Below, piece by piece: positions 22,841 through 32,900 of a stretch of 64,000 nucleotides of DNA. Numbering within the stretch: position 1 is the stretch's first letter; every line of letters begins with the position of its first letter. A model generated the notes under the pieces. That model worked only from the letters and a program-made list of their open reading frames with translations. It was not told where the DNA came from and did no database searches. A program made the position numbers and the translations under genes. The stretch comes from JAUWOY01 sp034431315 (lineage in GTDB: Bacteria; Chloroflexota; Anaerolineae; VGOG01): positions 1-64,000 of the forward strand of contig DAOUDK010000128.1 of assembly GCA_034431315.1 (NCBI GenBank), read 5' to 3'.

Positions 22841-23452
22841 ATGATGCAAGCTTTGAGTCGTTTGTGGCAAAAGGGTGAACCCAGCATAGAAAGACTTATC
22901 GTTGGTTTAGGCAACCCGGGCCGAAAATACGCCGGCAACAGACACAACGTCGGCTTTCAGTGCCTCGATCGCCTGGCCGAAGCCTGGGGCCTGTCGTTCA
23001 GCAGGCGAAAACATAAGGCCCTGCTGGCTCAGGGTCAGATCGCCGGCCTCAAAGTCATCCTGGCCAAGCCCCAGACCTTCATGAACCTGAGCGGCGAGGC
23101 GGTGGAGCGAATGGCCCGCTTCTACAAAGTGCCCCATGAGAACATCCTGGTGATCTACGACGATCTCGACCTGCCGGTGGGCCGAATCCGTCTACGCCCC
23201 GAGGGCGGGTCTGGTGGGCACAAAGGGATGAAATCAATCATGGAGCACCTGGGCGCCAACGGCTTCCCCCGTTTGCGGGTGGGCATAGGCCGCCCTGTCC
23301 ACGGCGACCCCGTGGACTACGTCCTGGACGACTTCACCCCCGACGAGCGGATCACTATTGATGTGGTCTACGAGAGAGCTGTTTCCGCCGTCGAGCTCTG
23401 GCTGGCCGAAGGCATCGCGGCTGCCATGAACAGGTACAACCTGAACCCATAA
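22814..23452 (+). CDS. pth: Peptidyl-tRNA hydrolase
   Basis: Pth releases tRNA from peptidyl-tRNA dropped off ribosomes. The 212-residue product has LIVGLGNPGRKYAGNRHNVG (with the catalytic His in RHNVG), KPQTFMNLSGEAV, VIYDDLDLPVGRIRLR and GGSGGHKGMKSI. The GTG at 22814 follows GAGGAG by 6 bases. The first ten residues are encoded by CGTGAAA repeat DNA, and about 27 residues precede the conserved LIVGLGNPG, where most Pth proteins have none or few. An ATG at 22841 or 22844 is an alternative start. Confidence 0.94.
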   Translation: MKREDVKREMMQALSRLWQKGEPSIERLIVGLGNPGRKYAGNRHNVGFQCLDRLAEAWGLSFSRRKHKALLAQGQIAGLKVILAKPQTFMNLSGEAVERMARFYKVPHENILVIYDDLDLPVGRIRLRPEGGSGGHKGMKSIMEHLGANGFPRLRVGIGRPVHGDPVDYVLDDFTPDERITIDVVYERAVSAVELWLAEGIAAAMNRYNLNP

Positions 23453-23477
23453 CTTCCTGTTTCGGGAGGTACACAAG

Positions 23478-26400
23478 ATGAAAGATGAGCATAAGGCCAA
23501 AGAGCAGCTCATAAATGAACTGGCAGAAATGCGCCGACGGATCGCTAGACTGGAAGCAGCGGATGCCGAGCGCAAGCGGGCGGAGGAGTCGCTGCGAGAA
23601 AGCGAGGCGCGCTATCGCGCTGTCGTCGAGGATCAAACGGAACTGATTTGCCGTTTCCAGCCCGACGGAACGCTGACCTTTGTGAACGAAGCTTACTGTC
23701 GCTATTTCGGCAAGAGGCTGGAGGAGTTGATTGGCCATAACTGTATGCCACTCATTCCTGAGGAGGACCGGGAATTCGTCTGGCAGCAAATGGCCTCCCT
23801 GTCTCTGGAGAACCCCGTTGGAAACTACGAGCACCGTGTTGTGACGCCCAGCGGGGAAATCCGTTGGCAGCAGTGGACCGACCGGGCGATATACGATGAG
23901 CAGGGCCGCCTCGTCGAGTACCAATCGGTGGGGCGCGACATCACCGAGCGCAAGCTAGCGGAGGAGGAGATTGAGCGGCGCAACCGGGAGCTAGCCGCTC
24001 TCAACGCCATCACCGCTACCATGATGCAGAGCGCGTTGAATCTGAAAGAGGTGCTGCAACTAACGGCAGATGGCGTCGTGCAAGGACTCGGTTGTAATAC
24101 TGCCATCATGTTCCTGCTGGACGAAGAAGAGGGGGTTTTCAAAGGCAGGGCAGTTTCCACAAGGGCCAAGATCCTCAAAAGGATCAATGCCATAATTGGT
24201 TTTCCAGTGATCCAGCTCAAGATTCCAGCGAGAAGCGATTTCAATGAGGCTGCGAGCAACCTCCTGGATGGTCGGATAACCATCAAACACAATTTCCACG
24301 AGCTAGCGGGACCTCTCTTGAGCAGGCCGGTTTGTTCTGCCTTGCAAGGGATTCTAGGTTCCAGAACGTTCCTGGGCCTACCGTTGCTGGCAAGAGGGGC
24401 GGTGATAGGAGGCATCTTCGCTTCAACACGGGAGGAGCTAAATGAGGCAGATGCAGAGAAACTCATGACCTTCGCCAACCAGGCGGCCATCGCCATCGAG
24501 AACGCCCGGCTCCATGAAGAGACCAAGCAGCACACCATAGAATTGGAGCAAAGGGCAAAACGGCTGGCTGTGATTAACCGCGTCTCGGCAGCCATTAGCT
24601 CTTTCCTGGATTGGAATGAAGTTCTCAATACCACAGTCCGGGAGCTAGTGGGACTTTTCGGCGTCGAACACAGCGGCATCCTGATCTTCGACAAGGAAAA
24701 GGAGTGGGGACACGTGCTGGCCGAGTATCCGGACTGGGGGGCCACCGCCGAACGCTTCCAGGTTAAAGGTTATCTGGCTGCCGAGCGCATCATCGCCGAC
24801 CAGAAACCTCTGATAATCGAGGACACTCTGAAGGATCCCCTGGTAGCCAGGGTTCGGGACACCATGCGCAGGCTGGGCATCAAATCCATGCTCATCGTGC
24901 CCCTGGTGGTCAAAGGTGAGACCATAGGCAGCATCGGCCTGGATGCAAAGAAACAGCGCGTCTTCAGCCAAGAAGATATCGAGCTGGCCCAGACGATAGC
25001 TAACCAGGCGGCCATCGCCATCCGCAACGTCCAGCTCTTCCAGGCGGAGCGGGAGCAGCGTGACCGGGCCGAAGCACTGGAGGAGGCGGCCGCCGTCGTC
25101 AGCAGCACCCTGGATCCCGACCAGGTGCTGGACCGCGTCCTGGAGCAGGTCAGCCGCGTCGTCCCCAACGATGCCGCTAACATCATGCTCATCGAGGGCG
25201 ACCAGGCACGCGTCGTCCGCTGGCGCGGCTACGAGCGCTTCGGCACGGAGGAGTTCGTCTCGACAGTCGTTTTCCGCATCCCCGAGGTGACCAACCTCCA
25301 GCAAATGCTGGAGAGCAGGGAGCCGATGGTCATTCCTGATACTGATACCTGTCCTGACTGGGTGCGCATCCCGGTGACGGAGTGGCTGCGCTCGTACGCG
25401 GCTGCGCCCATCATCGTGCGCGGTGAGGTGATCGGTTTCCTCAACGTGGACAGCGCCACCCCCGGCTTCTTCACCCAGGCTCATGCCGAGGCCCTGCGTG
25501 TCTTCGCCGACCACGCCGCCACCGCCATCGAGAACGCCCGGCTGTATGGAGCCGAGCGCAGGCACAGCGCAGAACTCGAAGCCCTGCGCCAGGCTAGCCT
25601 GCACCTGACCTCCGCTCTGGAGTTGCAGCCGATCCTGGAGGCGATTCTCGACCATGCCTTCAAACTGGTGGCCGCTGACGACGTCCACATTTTCCTCTAC
25701 GATGGCGAGCGACTGACCTTCGGTGCCGCCCTGTGGGAGGATGGCCGCCAGAAGGAATCCTACGCCGAGCCCCGTCCGCAGGGCCTGACTTACACTGTCG
25801 CCTGCAGCGGGGAACGCATCGTCGTCCCCGACGTTAACAGCCACCCGCTCTTTCGAGATTACCAATGGGGTGGCTCCATTGTCGGCCTACCGCTGCGCAT
25901 CGGCGAGCGGGTGATGGGTGTGATGAACGTCGCCTTCGAGAGGCCGCACGTGTTCGATGAAAGCGAACTGCGCGTCCTGGGGCTGCTGGCTGATCAAGCA
26001 GCCATCGCCATCGATAACGCCCGGCTGTATGAGGAGACCCGACAGCGCGCCCTGGAGCAGGAGACGCTGCGGGAGGCCGCGCTGGCACTAACCACCGCCC
26101 TGGATCGAAACGAGGTGATCGAGCGCATCCTGGCCCAGTTGCAGCAGGTGGTGCCCTACGACAGCGCGTCAGTCCAGTTGCTCAGAGAGGACCAGATGGA
26201 GATCGTGGGCGGGCGCGGCTTTCCCAACCTGCCAGACCTGCTGGGCACCCTCTTCCCCGTGGATGGCGACAACCCCAACCAAGAGGTGATCCGCACCCAA
26301 GCCCCCTTCATCGTGAAGGATGCCCCGACCGTGTACGAGGGATTTCAAAAAGGCCCGCACATGCAGACCGTCATCCGCTCCTGGCTGGGCGTACCGATGC

Positions 26401-28901
26401 TGATCGGCGAGCGACTGGTGGGGATGATTGCCCTGGACAAGAGTGAGCCGGAGTTCTACACCCAGGAGCACGCCCGGCTGGCCGAGGCGTTTGCTGCCCA
26501 GGCAGCCGTAGCCATTGAGAACGCCAGGCTCTTCGAAGAGGAGAGAAGAAGGGCCACCCAACTGGCGCTGATCAATGAGGTGGGCGAGAAAGTGGCCTCT
26601 ATCCTGGATTCGGACAGGCTGATGCAAGAAGTGACCCGCTCCATCCAGGAGAGCTTCAACTACTACAACGTGGCCCTTTTCCTTCTGGACGAGGAGCGCG
26701 GTGAGGTGGTGATGCAGGCTGTCTCCGGCGGCTTCGAGCACATAGTTGCGGGGGATTATCGCCAGTCCTTAGATGAGGGCATTGTCGGCTTCGTCGCCCG
26801 AACCGGCGACGCGTGGCTGGCCAACGATATCAGCAAGTCCCCCTACTACACCAAGGGCTTCCTGGGGGAAGTGCTCACCAAATCGGAGCTCTGCGTTCCC
26901 ATCAAGCTGGGCAATGAAGTCATTGGCGCTCTAGATGTGCAGAGCATCCACCTCGACGCTTTCGATCAGGAGGACGTAGCGGCACTGGAGGCGGTTGCTG
27001 ACCGTTTGGCCATGGGCATCCAGAACGCTCGCCTCTACGAAGAGATGGCTGGCCTTTACGACGTCGGCCTGGCCGTGACCTCCGCCCTGGAACTCAATAA
27101 GACGCTGAGGGTGATTTACGAGCAGGTCAACCACTTGATGAGCCTCGATACCTTCTACATCGCCCTGTACGATGAGGCGGGAGAGGAACTACGCTTCGAG
27201 ATCTTCGTCGAAGAGGGCGAATGGCTGCCAAAGTTCACCAGGAAGCTCGACGAAGGCGGTTTGACGGCCTGGATAGTCCAATCCAGGAAGCCCCTTTTCA
27301 TCGGCAATTTCGAAAAGGAGGGGGAGAGCCTGCCGGCGGTGCCGGGCCAGGTGGGGAAGCCTGAGACCCGATCCTGGCTGGGCTTTCCCCTTCTTGCCAG
27401 GGATAAGGTCGTCGGCGTCATTTCCGTGCAGAGCTTTCGGCCCCATGCGTTTACCAAGGAAGACGAGCGCATACTCTCTGCCTTCGCCAACCAGGCCGCA
27501 GTGGCCGTCGAGAACGCGCGGCTGTACGAGGAGACGAAGCGGCGGGCCGAAGAGCTGGCGGTTCTCCACGCAACCTCGCTCGACATCACCGCTCCGCACG
27601 ATCTGCCAACGCTGCTCCAGACCATCGTCGAGCGCGCGGCACGGCTGCTGGATGCCCCTGGCGGCGGGATGTACCTGTGCGATCCAGACCGGAGGGAGGT
27701 CCGTTGCGTGGTTAGCTACAACACCCCGCGTGACTATACCGGGACGGTGCTCAAGTACGGTGAGGGCTTGGCCGGCACGATGGCCGAGACCGGAGAGCCG
27801 CTGATCATTGACGACTACCGTACCTGGCCTGGCCGCGCCGCCGTCTACGAGGAGGAGCAACCCTTTACCGCCATACTCAGCGCGCCGATGATCTGGCAGG
27901 GCCAGGTAACCGGAGTGATCCACGTGCTGGAGAACGTGGAAATCCGGCGCTTCACGCAAGCCAATTTGGAACTGCTGAGCCTGTTCGCGAACCAGGCGGC
28001 CATCGCCATCGAGAACGCTCACCTCTTCGGACAGCTCGAAGAGCGCCGCGTGTATCTCGAAGGGGTATTAGGAGCCGCTCCCGACGCCATCGTTACCCTG
28101 GATGCTCGCCATCGGATCGTGGAATGGAACTCAGGCGCAGAGCGGCTGTTCGGATACTCACGGGAGGAGGTGATCGGCCAAAACATTGACCACCTGGTCA
28201 CCAACCCCGATGTGTTCGAGGAGGCGGTCGAGTTTACGCAGGTAGTCATGGCCGGAATGGAAGTGCCCCCCATAGAGACCGTCCGTTATCGGAAGGATGG
28301 CTCTCCCGTGGACGTCCTCTTGGCTGGGTCCCCGATCCTGGTGGGGGACGAGTTCATCGGGGCAGTCGCCGTCTACACCGACATCACCGAGCGGGTGCGG
28401 ATGGAGGAGACGCTGCGCTCCCTGGCGCTTCTGGACAACCTTACAGACCTGTTCAACCGGCGAGGGTTCTTCACCCTGGCCGAACAGCAGTTAAAGGCGG
28501 CCGAGCGAGCGAAGAGGAGAATGGTGCTGCTCTTTACCGACTTTGACGGCCTGAAGCAGATCAACGATACCTTTGGACACTCCGAAGGAGACCGGGCCTT
28601 GATCGAAACCGCCGATGTCCTCAGAGAGACATTTCGCGAGTCCGACATCATCGCTCGCATTGGCGGGGACGAGTTCGTGGTTATGGCGATAGAAACCAAT
28701 GGGTCTCCCGCCGAGGTTCTCATCACTCGTCTGCAAGAGAATTTGAAGGCCCGCAACGCAAGGGAGGATCGCCACTACAAGCTGTCGTTAAGTGTGGGCC
28801 TGGCGCGCTACGACCCCGAACACCCCTGTTCCATTGATGAACTGCTGGCCCGGGCGGATAAAGCGATGTACGAGAGGAAACAGGGCGATGACCTCGCGTA
28901 G
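23478..28901 (+). CDS. Multi-sensor diguanylate cyclase (PAS-GAFx8-PAS-GGDEF)
   Basis: This 1807-residue cytoplasmic protein has an N-terminal coiled coil (1-45), a PAS domain (about 45-165), eight consecutive GAF domains (about 175-1510), a second PAS domain (about 1520-1635) and a C-terminal GGDEF domain. Each GAF ends in a repeated linker such as ANQAAIAIENARLYEE, so boundaries are clear. The cyclase motif is intact (ARIGGDEFVV) and an inhibitory I-site RESD lies five residues upstream, so it should make c-di-GMP under product inhibition. No membrane segments or response-regulator domain are present. Eight GAF domains in one cyclase is unusual. Confidence 0.93.
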   Translation: MKDEHKAKEQLINELAEMRRRIARLEAADAERKRAEESLRESEARYRAVVEDQTELICRFQPDGTLTFVNEAYCRYFGKRLEELIGHNCMPLIPEEDREFVWQQMASLSLENPVGNYEHRVVTPSGEIRWQQWTDRAIYDEQGRLVEYQSVGRDITERKLAEEEIERRNRELAALNAITATMMQSALNLKEVLQLTADGVVQGLGCNTAIMFLLDEEEGVFKGRAVSTRAKILKRINAIIGFPVIQLKIPARSDFNEAASNLLDGRITIKHNFHELAGPLLSRPVCSALQGILGSRTFLGLPLLARGAVIGGIFASTREELNEADAEKLMTFANQAAIAIENARLHEETKQHTIELEQRAKRLAVINRVSAAISSFLDWNEVLNTTVRELVGLFGVEHSGILIFDKEKEWGHVLAEYPDWGATAERFQVKGYLAAERIIADQKPLIIEDTLKDPLVARVRDTMRRLGIKSMLIVPLVVKGETIGSIGLDAKKQRVFSQEDIELAQTIANQAAIAIRNVQLFQAEREQRDRAEALEEAAAVVSSTLDPDQVLDRVLEQVSRVVPNDAANIMLIEGDQARVVRWRGYERFGTEEFVSTVVFRIPEVTNLQQMLESREPMVIPDTDTCPDWVRIPVTEWLRSYAAAPIIVRGEVIGFLNVDSATPGFFTQAHAEALRVFADHAATAIENARLYGAERRHSAELEALRQASLHLTSALELQPILEAILDHAFKLVAADDVHIFLYDGERLTFGAALWEDGRQKESYAEPRPQGLTYTVACSGERIVVPDVNSHPLFRDYQWGGSIVGLPLRIGERVMGVMNVAFERPHVFDESELRVLGLLADQAAIAIDNARLYEETRQRALEQETLREAALALTTALDRNEVIERILAQLQQVVPYDSASVQLLREDQMEIVGGRGFPNLPDLLGTLFPVDGDNPNQEVIRTQAPFIVKDAPTVYEGFQKGPHMQTVIRSWLGVPMLIGERLVGMIALDKSEPEFYTQEHARLAEAFAAQAAVAIENARLFEEERRRATQLALINEVGEKVASILDSDRLMQEVTRSIQESFNYYNVALFLLDEERGEVVMQAVSGGFEHIVAGDYRQSLDEGIVGFVARTGDAWLANDISKSPYYTKGFLGEVLTKSELCVPIKLGNEVIGALDVQSIHLDAFDQEDVAALEAVADRLAMGIQNARLYEEMAGLYDVGLAVTSALELNKTLRVIYEQVNHLMSLDTFYIALYDEAGEELRFEIFVEEGEWLPKFTRKLDEGGLTAWIVQSRKPLFIGNFEKEGESLPAVPGQVGKPETRSWLGFPLLARDKVVGVISVQSFRPHAFTKEDERILSAFANQAAVAVENARLYEETKRRAEELAVLHATSLDITAPHDLPTLLQTIVERAARLLDAPGGGMYLCDPDRREVRCVVSYNTPRDYTGTVLKYGEGLAGTMAETGEPLIIDDYRTWPGRAAVYEEEQPFTAILSAPMIWQGQVTGVIHVLENVEIRRFTQANLELLSLFANQAAIAIENAHLFGQLEERRVYLEGVLGAAPDAIVTLDARHRIVEWNSGAERLFGYSREEVIGQNIDHLVTNPDVFEEAVEFTQVVMAGMEVPPIETVRYRKDGSPVDVLLAGSPILVGDEFIGAVAVYTDITERVRMEETLRSLALLDNLTDLFNRRGFFTLAEQQLKAAERAKRRMVLLFTDFDGLKQINDTFGHSEGDRALIETADVLRETFRESDIIARIGGDEFVVMAIETNGSPAEVLITRLQENLKARNAREDRHYKLSLSVGLARYDPEHPCSIDELLARADKAMYERKQGDDLA

Positions 28902-28995
28902 GGCTCGGTCGGAGACCTTCGCCCAACAAACGCGAACCGTTCGGCAAGGTCTCCTGAGGGCGATGTACGAGCGGAAACGGGGCGATATGACATCG
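28863..28995 (+). repeat. Short duplication of the GGDEF gene 3' end
   Basis: The last 36 bases of the coding region (28863-28898: GCGATGTACGAGAGGAAACA and on) are echoed at 28960-28995 (GCGATGTACGAGCGGAAACG and on) with a few changes and no start codon upstream. The 61 bases between hold no gene. It may be the tail of a second GGDEF gene that was deleted, or a small duplication. Confidence 0.75.
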
Positions 28996-29139
28996 AATTT
29001 CGAGGATTTACCGAATTCGGCGTCGTGGATTCGGTGAATCCTTTCAATTCGTTGTCATATCCACCAGAGAGCCACCCAGCAACACTCAACAGGGAAACCA
29101 CCTCAATCGGCCCCCGAAGGTATTTGGAGAAGATTTGGC

Positions 29140-32100
29140 ATGAACGAACTGAATTTATCGGGCCTGCTCTCCCTCGTGGAAGACATACCCAGCTACCGTG
29201 AGCTGCTCGGGGGCTTGAAGGCCCAGGATACGGCCTCATGCTCCCTATCCCATCCCTTAACCCTCAGCCTGCTGTCCTCGGCGCGGCCCTACCTCATCGC
29301 CGCCCTGCAGCGGGACCTGGACAAGCCATTGGTGGTGGTGACGGCCCGGCCAGAGCAGGCCAGCCAACTCCACAGCCAGTTGCGCCTCTGGTCAGCCAAG
29401 CCGGAGGGCGTGCTGCTTTTCCCCGAGCCCAACGCCCTGCCCTACGAACACATCGCCTGGAACATCGAGACCGTCCAGCAACGTATCCGGGTCCTGGCCA
29501 CGCTGTTACAAGACCTCCAACTTCCAACTTCCAACTTCCAATTGCTCCCCCCCGTCATCATCGCCTCAGCCCGCGCTCTGATGCAGAAAACCATACCCCG
29601 GCGCGAATTCCAGGCCGGCGTGCACACCCTGCAGCAGGGCCAACCCATCTCCCTGGAGAAGATGCTGGCCCACTGGGTCTCCCTGGGCTACGAGCCGGCC
29701 AGCCTCGTCCAGGAGCCGGGCACCTTCAGCCGACGGGGCGGGATCATTGACGTCTTCCCTCCCCACAGCGCGCAGCCGGTGCGCATCGAGCTGTTCGGGA
29801 ACGAGATCGAGTCCCTGCGCCTCTTCGAGCCGGACACCCAGCGCTCCCAGGAGAAGGTATCCTCGTTTACCCTGGTTCCAGCCAGTGAAGCCTTGCCCCA
29901 ACATGGCCCGTTGGCAGCTCAACGAGCAGCGCAGTTGGACCCCTCAGCCTGTCACGAGTCGGCGGCAGCCGAATTCGAGGCCAACCTCGAAGCTCTGAGG
30001 GAAGGCCAGCACTTCAAGGGCCTGGAGTTCTACATTCCCCATCTCTACTCCCAGCCGGGGAACCTCATAGATTTCCTGCCTACCGAAGGATTATTGGTTG
30101 TTGATGACCTGACCGAGTTGGAAGCAGCTATGGCCGACCTGGAGGCCAGTGCGCTGGAGCTTCAGAAGACCCTGCTCGAAGCAGGCGAATTGCCCAACGG
30201 GCTCCCCATCCCCTACTTCACCTGGGACGAGCTGCAAGACGCGCTGTTGGACAGGCATCCCCTGGTGCTGGGATACGATGGCGGGGAGGAACAGCCGTTG
30301 AGCCAGCTCTTTACCCCAGGCCCCCGCTACGGCGGGCGGCTCAAGCAGGTGCTGGACGACTGGCGGAGGATGCTCCAGGAGGGTCAGCGGATCGTGGTGG
30401 TGAGCCGTCAGGCCCAGCGCCTGGCCGCGCTGTGGGGAGAGCGAGAAGCCTACGTGCAAACCCTAAGGGTCTCGGAGACCCTTAGGGTTTTGCCCCCACC
30501 GCGCAGCCTGACCATCGTGCAGGGCACCCTGGCCGAGGGCTGGATTCTGGAAGCTGGAAGTTGGAAGTTGGAAGTTGGAAGAGGGCTGCCAGTAACCAGC
30601 AAGCGGCAAGCGGTAACGTGCTGCTTACTAACGGATGCAGAAATTTTTGGCTGGTCGAGGCCCCTGCCCCGTCGTGTGCGCCGACCGCGGGCGGTGACTC
30701 CAGAGGCATTTTTCGCCGACATGGCCCCCGACGATTACGTGGTGCACCTCGAGCACGGCATCGGCATCTTCCACGGTCTGGTTGAGCTGACCCTCGACGG
30801 GGTGAAACGGGAGTACCTGGAGGTCGAGTACCACGGGGGCGATAAGCTGTTCGTGCCCATTCACCAGGCAGATCGCCTCAGTCGCTACGTGGGGGCGGGC
30901 GAGCGTCGTCCCGCCCTCCACCGCCTGGGCGCAGCCCGCTGGGCTCAGGTCAAAGCCCAGGCCAAGCGAGCCGTGGAGGACATCGCGCGGGAGCTCCTGG
31001 AGCTCTACGCAGCGCGGGAGATTGTGCCGGGCCACGCCTTTCCCCCCGACCACCCCTGGCAAGCCGAGCTGGAGGCATCCTTCCCCTACATCGAAACCGA
31101 GGATCAACTGCGGGCCGTCGAAGAGATCAAGACCGACATGGAGAAACCCAAGCCCATGGACCGGCTCATTTGTGGCGATGTGGGCTACGGCAAGACCGAG
31201 GTTGCCCTGAGGGCGGCCTTCAAGGCAGTGATGGGCCACAAGCAGGTTGCCATCCTGGTGCCCACCACCGTACTGGCCCAGCAGCACTACACCACCTTCC
31301 AGAAGCGGCTCAAGCCCTTCCCCGTCGAGGTGGAGATGCTCTCCCGCTTCAGATCGCGCCGAGAGCAGGGGGAGATCCTGAGCAAGCTACAGGCGGGGAC
31401 GATGGACATCGTCATCGGCACCCATCGTCTGATTCAAAAGGACGTGGCCTTCAAAGACCTGGGTTTGCTCATCATAGACGAGGAGCAGCGCTTCGGCGTG
31501 ACCCACAAGGAAAAACTCAAGCAGATGCGCAAGGAAGTGGACGTCCTCACCCTCACCGCCACCCCCATACCCCGCACCCTCTACATGTCGCTGACGGGCG
31601 TGCGGGACATGAGCACCATTGATACCCCGCCCGAAGAGCGGCTCCCCGTAAAGACCCACGTGGGCGAGTACGACGAGACCCTCATCCGCAAGGCCATCCT
31701 GCGGGAACTGGACCGGGGCGGCCAGGTCTATTTCGTGCACAACCGCGTGATGAGCATCCGTCAGGTCGCCCAGCGCCTGGAGCGCATAGTTCCCGAAGCC
31801 ACGCTGGCTATCGCCCACGGCCAGATGCCCGTGGCGAAGCTAGAGCAAGTGATGCTGGATTTCGCAGCGGGCAAAACAGACATCCTGGTCTGCACCTCCA
31901 TCATCAAGAGCGGTCTCGACATCCCCAACGTCAACACCCTGATCATCAACCGCGCCAATATGTTCGGGCTGGCCGATCTCTACCAGTTGCGCGGCCGGGT
32001 TGGGCGGGGCGCTCGTCGGGCCTACGCCTACTTCCTATACGACCATCCCCACCGCTTGACCGACACAGCCCGCCAGCGCCTGCAGACCATCCTGGAGGCC

Positions 32101-32730
32101 AGCGAGTTGGGAGCCGGATTCGGCATAGCCATGCGCGATCTGGAGATTCGCGGAGCCGGTGACTTGCTTGGCACCCGGCAGCACGGCCACATTGCCGCCG
32201 TGGGCTTCGACCTCTACTGTCGCCTCCTGGCCCAGGCGGTGCAGAACCTTAAAGAGGAGCCTGAAGGAGAGGCCCCTTCACCCCTATCAGCCCCACTTGC
32301 GCCCTCCATCTCCATTGACTTGCCCCTGCCTGCCTTCATACCCAGGGACTACGTGCCCCATCCCCCCCTGCGTCTGCGGCTCTACCGCCGCATGGCGGGC
32401 CTGGTCTCGCTGGACGATATCGAGGACATGGAGCAAGAGCTGCAGGACCGCTTCGGCAACCTGCCTGAAGCTACCGCCAATCTGCTCTACCAACTGCGCC
32501 TCAAGTCGCTGGCTCTTAGAGCCGAGGTGCGAGGTATCTCCGTTCGAGAGGGACAAATCGTCATCAGTACCGACAGGGATTTGGAGCGCGAGCAACTGAG
32601 GAGACGCCTGAGCAAGCGAGTCCAGGTTAGCCGGCGCTGGCTCCGGCTGCCGCTTCGTCAGAGCGAAAGTGTTTGGCGGAGGGAGTTGGTGGAGGTGCTG
32701 GAGGTGATGGGGCGGGTTCGAGGCCTGTAG
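29140..32730 (+). CDS. mfd: Transcription-repair coupling factor Mfd
   Basis: Mfd removes stalled RNA polymerase and recruits UvrA. The 1196-residue protein has the UvrB-like N-terminal region (SLVQEPGTFSRRGGIIDVFP), the RNAP-interacting domain (PDDYVVHLEHGIGIFHGL, then EVEYHGGDKLFVPIHQ), the RecG-like motor with Walker A (CGDVGYGKTEVALRA, near 677) and DEEQRFG (near 779), and the C-terminal TRCF domain. Short tandem repeats have been inserted in frame twice: near residues 125-135 and near 469-500, just before LLTDAEIFGW. The frame is intact and all motor motifs are present. Confidence 0.95.
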   Translation: MNELNLSGLLSLVEDIPSYRELLGGLKAQDTASCSLSHPLTLSLLSSARPYLIAALQRDLDKPLVVVTARPEQASQLHSQLRLWSAKPEGVLLFPEPNALPYEHIAWNIETVQQRIRVLATLLQDLQLPTSNFQLLPPVIIASARALMQKTIPRREFQAGVHTLQQGQPISLEKMLAHWVSLGYEPASLVQEPGTFSRRGGIIDVFPPHSAQPVRIELFGNEIESLRLFEPDTQRSQEKVSSFTLVPASEALPQHGPLAAQRAAQLDPSACHESAAAEFEANLEALREGQHFKGLEFYIPHLYSQPGNLIDFLPTEGLLVVDDLTELEAAMADLEASALELQKTLLEAGELPNGLPIPYFTWDELQDALLDRHPLVLGYDGGEEQPLSQLFTPGPRYGGRLKQVLDDWRRMLQEGQRIVVVSRQAQRLAALWGEREAYVQTLRVSETLRVLPPPRSLTIVQGTLAEGWILEAGSWKLEVGRGLPVTSKRQAVTCCLLTDAEIFGWSRPLPRRVRRPRAVTPEAFFADMAPDDYVVHLEHGIGIFHGLVELTLDGVKREYLEVEYHGGDKLFVPIHQADRLSRYVGAGERRPALHRLGAARWAQVKAQAKRAVEDIARELLELYAAREIVPGHAFPPDHPWQAELEASFPYIETEDQLRAVEEIKTDMEKPKPMDRLICGDVGYGKTEVALRAAFKAVMGHKQVAILVPTTVLAQQHYTTFQKRLKPFPVEVEMLSRFRSRREQGEILSKLQAGTMDIVIGTHRLIQKDVAFKDLGLLIIDEEQRFGVTHKEKLKQMRKEVDVLTLTATPIPRTLYMSLTGVRDMSTIDTPPEERLPVKTHVGEYDETLIRKAILRELDRGGQVYFVHNRVMSIRQVAQRLERIVPEATLAIAHGQMPVAKLEQVMLDFAAGKTDILVCTSIIKSGLDIPNVNTLIINRANMFGLADLYQLRGRVGRGARRAYAYFLYDHPHRLTDTARQRLQTILEASELGAGFGIAMRDLEIRGAGDLLGTRQHGHIAAVGFDLYCRLLAQAVQNLKEEPEGEAPSPLSAPLAPSISIDLPLPAFIPRDYVPHPPLRLRLYRRMAGLVSLDDIEDMEQELQDRFGNLPEATANLLYQLRLKSLALRAEVRGISVREGQIVISTDRDLEREQLRRRLSKRVQVSRRWLRLPLRQSESVWRRELVEVLEVMGRVRGL
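29515..29543 (-). repeat. CAACTTC tandem repeat inside mfd
   Basis: About four units of CTTCCAA (TTGGAAG on the other strand) are translated as LQLPTSNFQL. It is the inverted orientation of the repeat at 30547-30582. Confidence 0.85.
30547..30582 (+). repeat. GGAAGTT tandem repeat inside mfd
   Basis: Five units of GGAAGTT/GGAAGCT are translated as LEAGSWKLEVG. About 20 further unusual residues (GLPVTSKRQAV) follow before the conserved LLTDAEIFGW. That stretch contains a second short repeat, AAGCGGC AAGCGG. Confidence 0.85.
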
Positions 32731-32763
32731 ACCGCCGAATGAATTCGACGTCTGAAACTGAAA

Positions 32764-32804
32764 AAGCCCCTCAGGGCTTGATTCTAGCGCCTGAGGGCGC
32801 TTTT
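32764..32804 (+). terminator. Tandem hairpin terminator of mfd
   Basis: AAGCCC-CTCA-GGGCTT (32764-32779) is followed by AGCGCC-TGAG-GGCGCT (32786-32801) and then TTTT. The second hairpin with its T-run is a good Rho-independent terminator, 55 bases after the mfd stop. Confidence 0.8.
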
Positions 32805-32900
32805 CAACTTCAGCCAGGGATTTCTAGTCCCTGGCCTTCTGTGGGATTCGTGGGATATTCGTGGGATATTTGTGGGATATGTGGGATACCTGTGGGTTAT

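Noticed and set aside
25000..28000. Many long antisense frames across the GAF cyclase and mfd
   Set aside because: They arise from high GC and repeated codon pattern in the real gene; no ribosome binding sites or known motifs support them.
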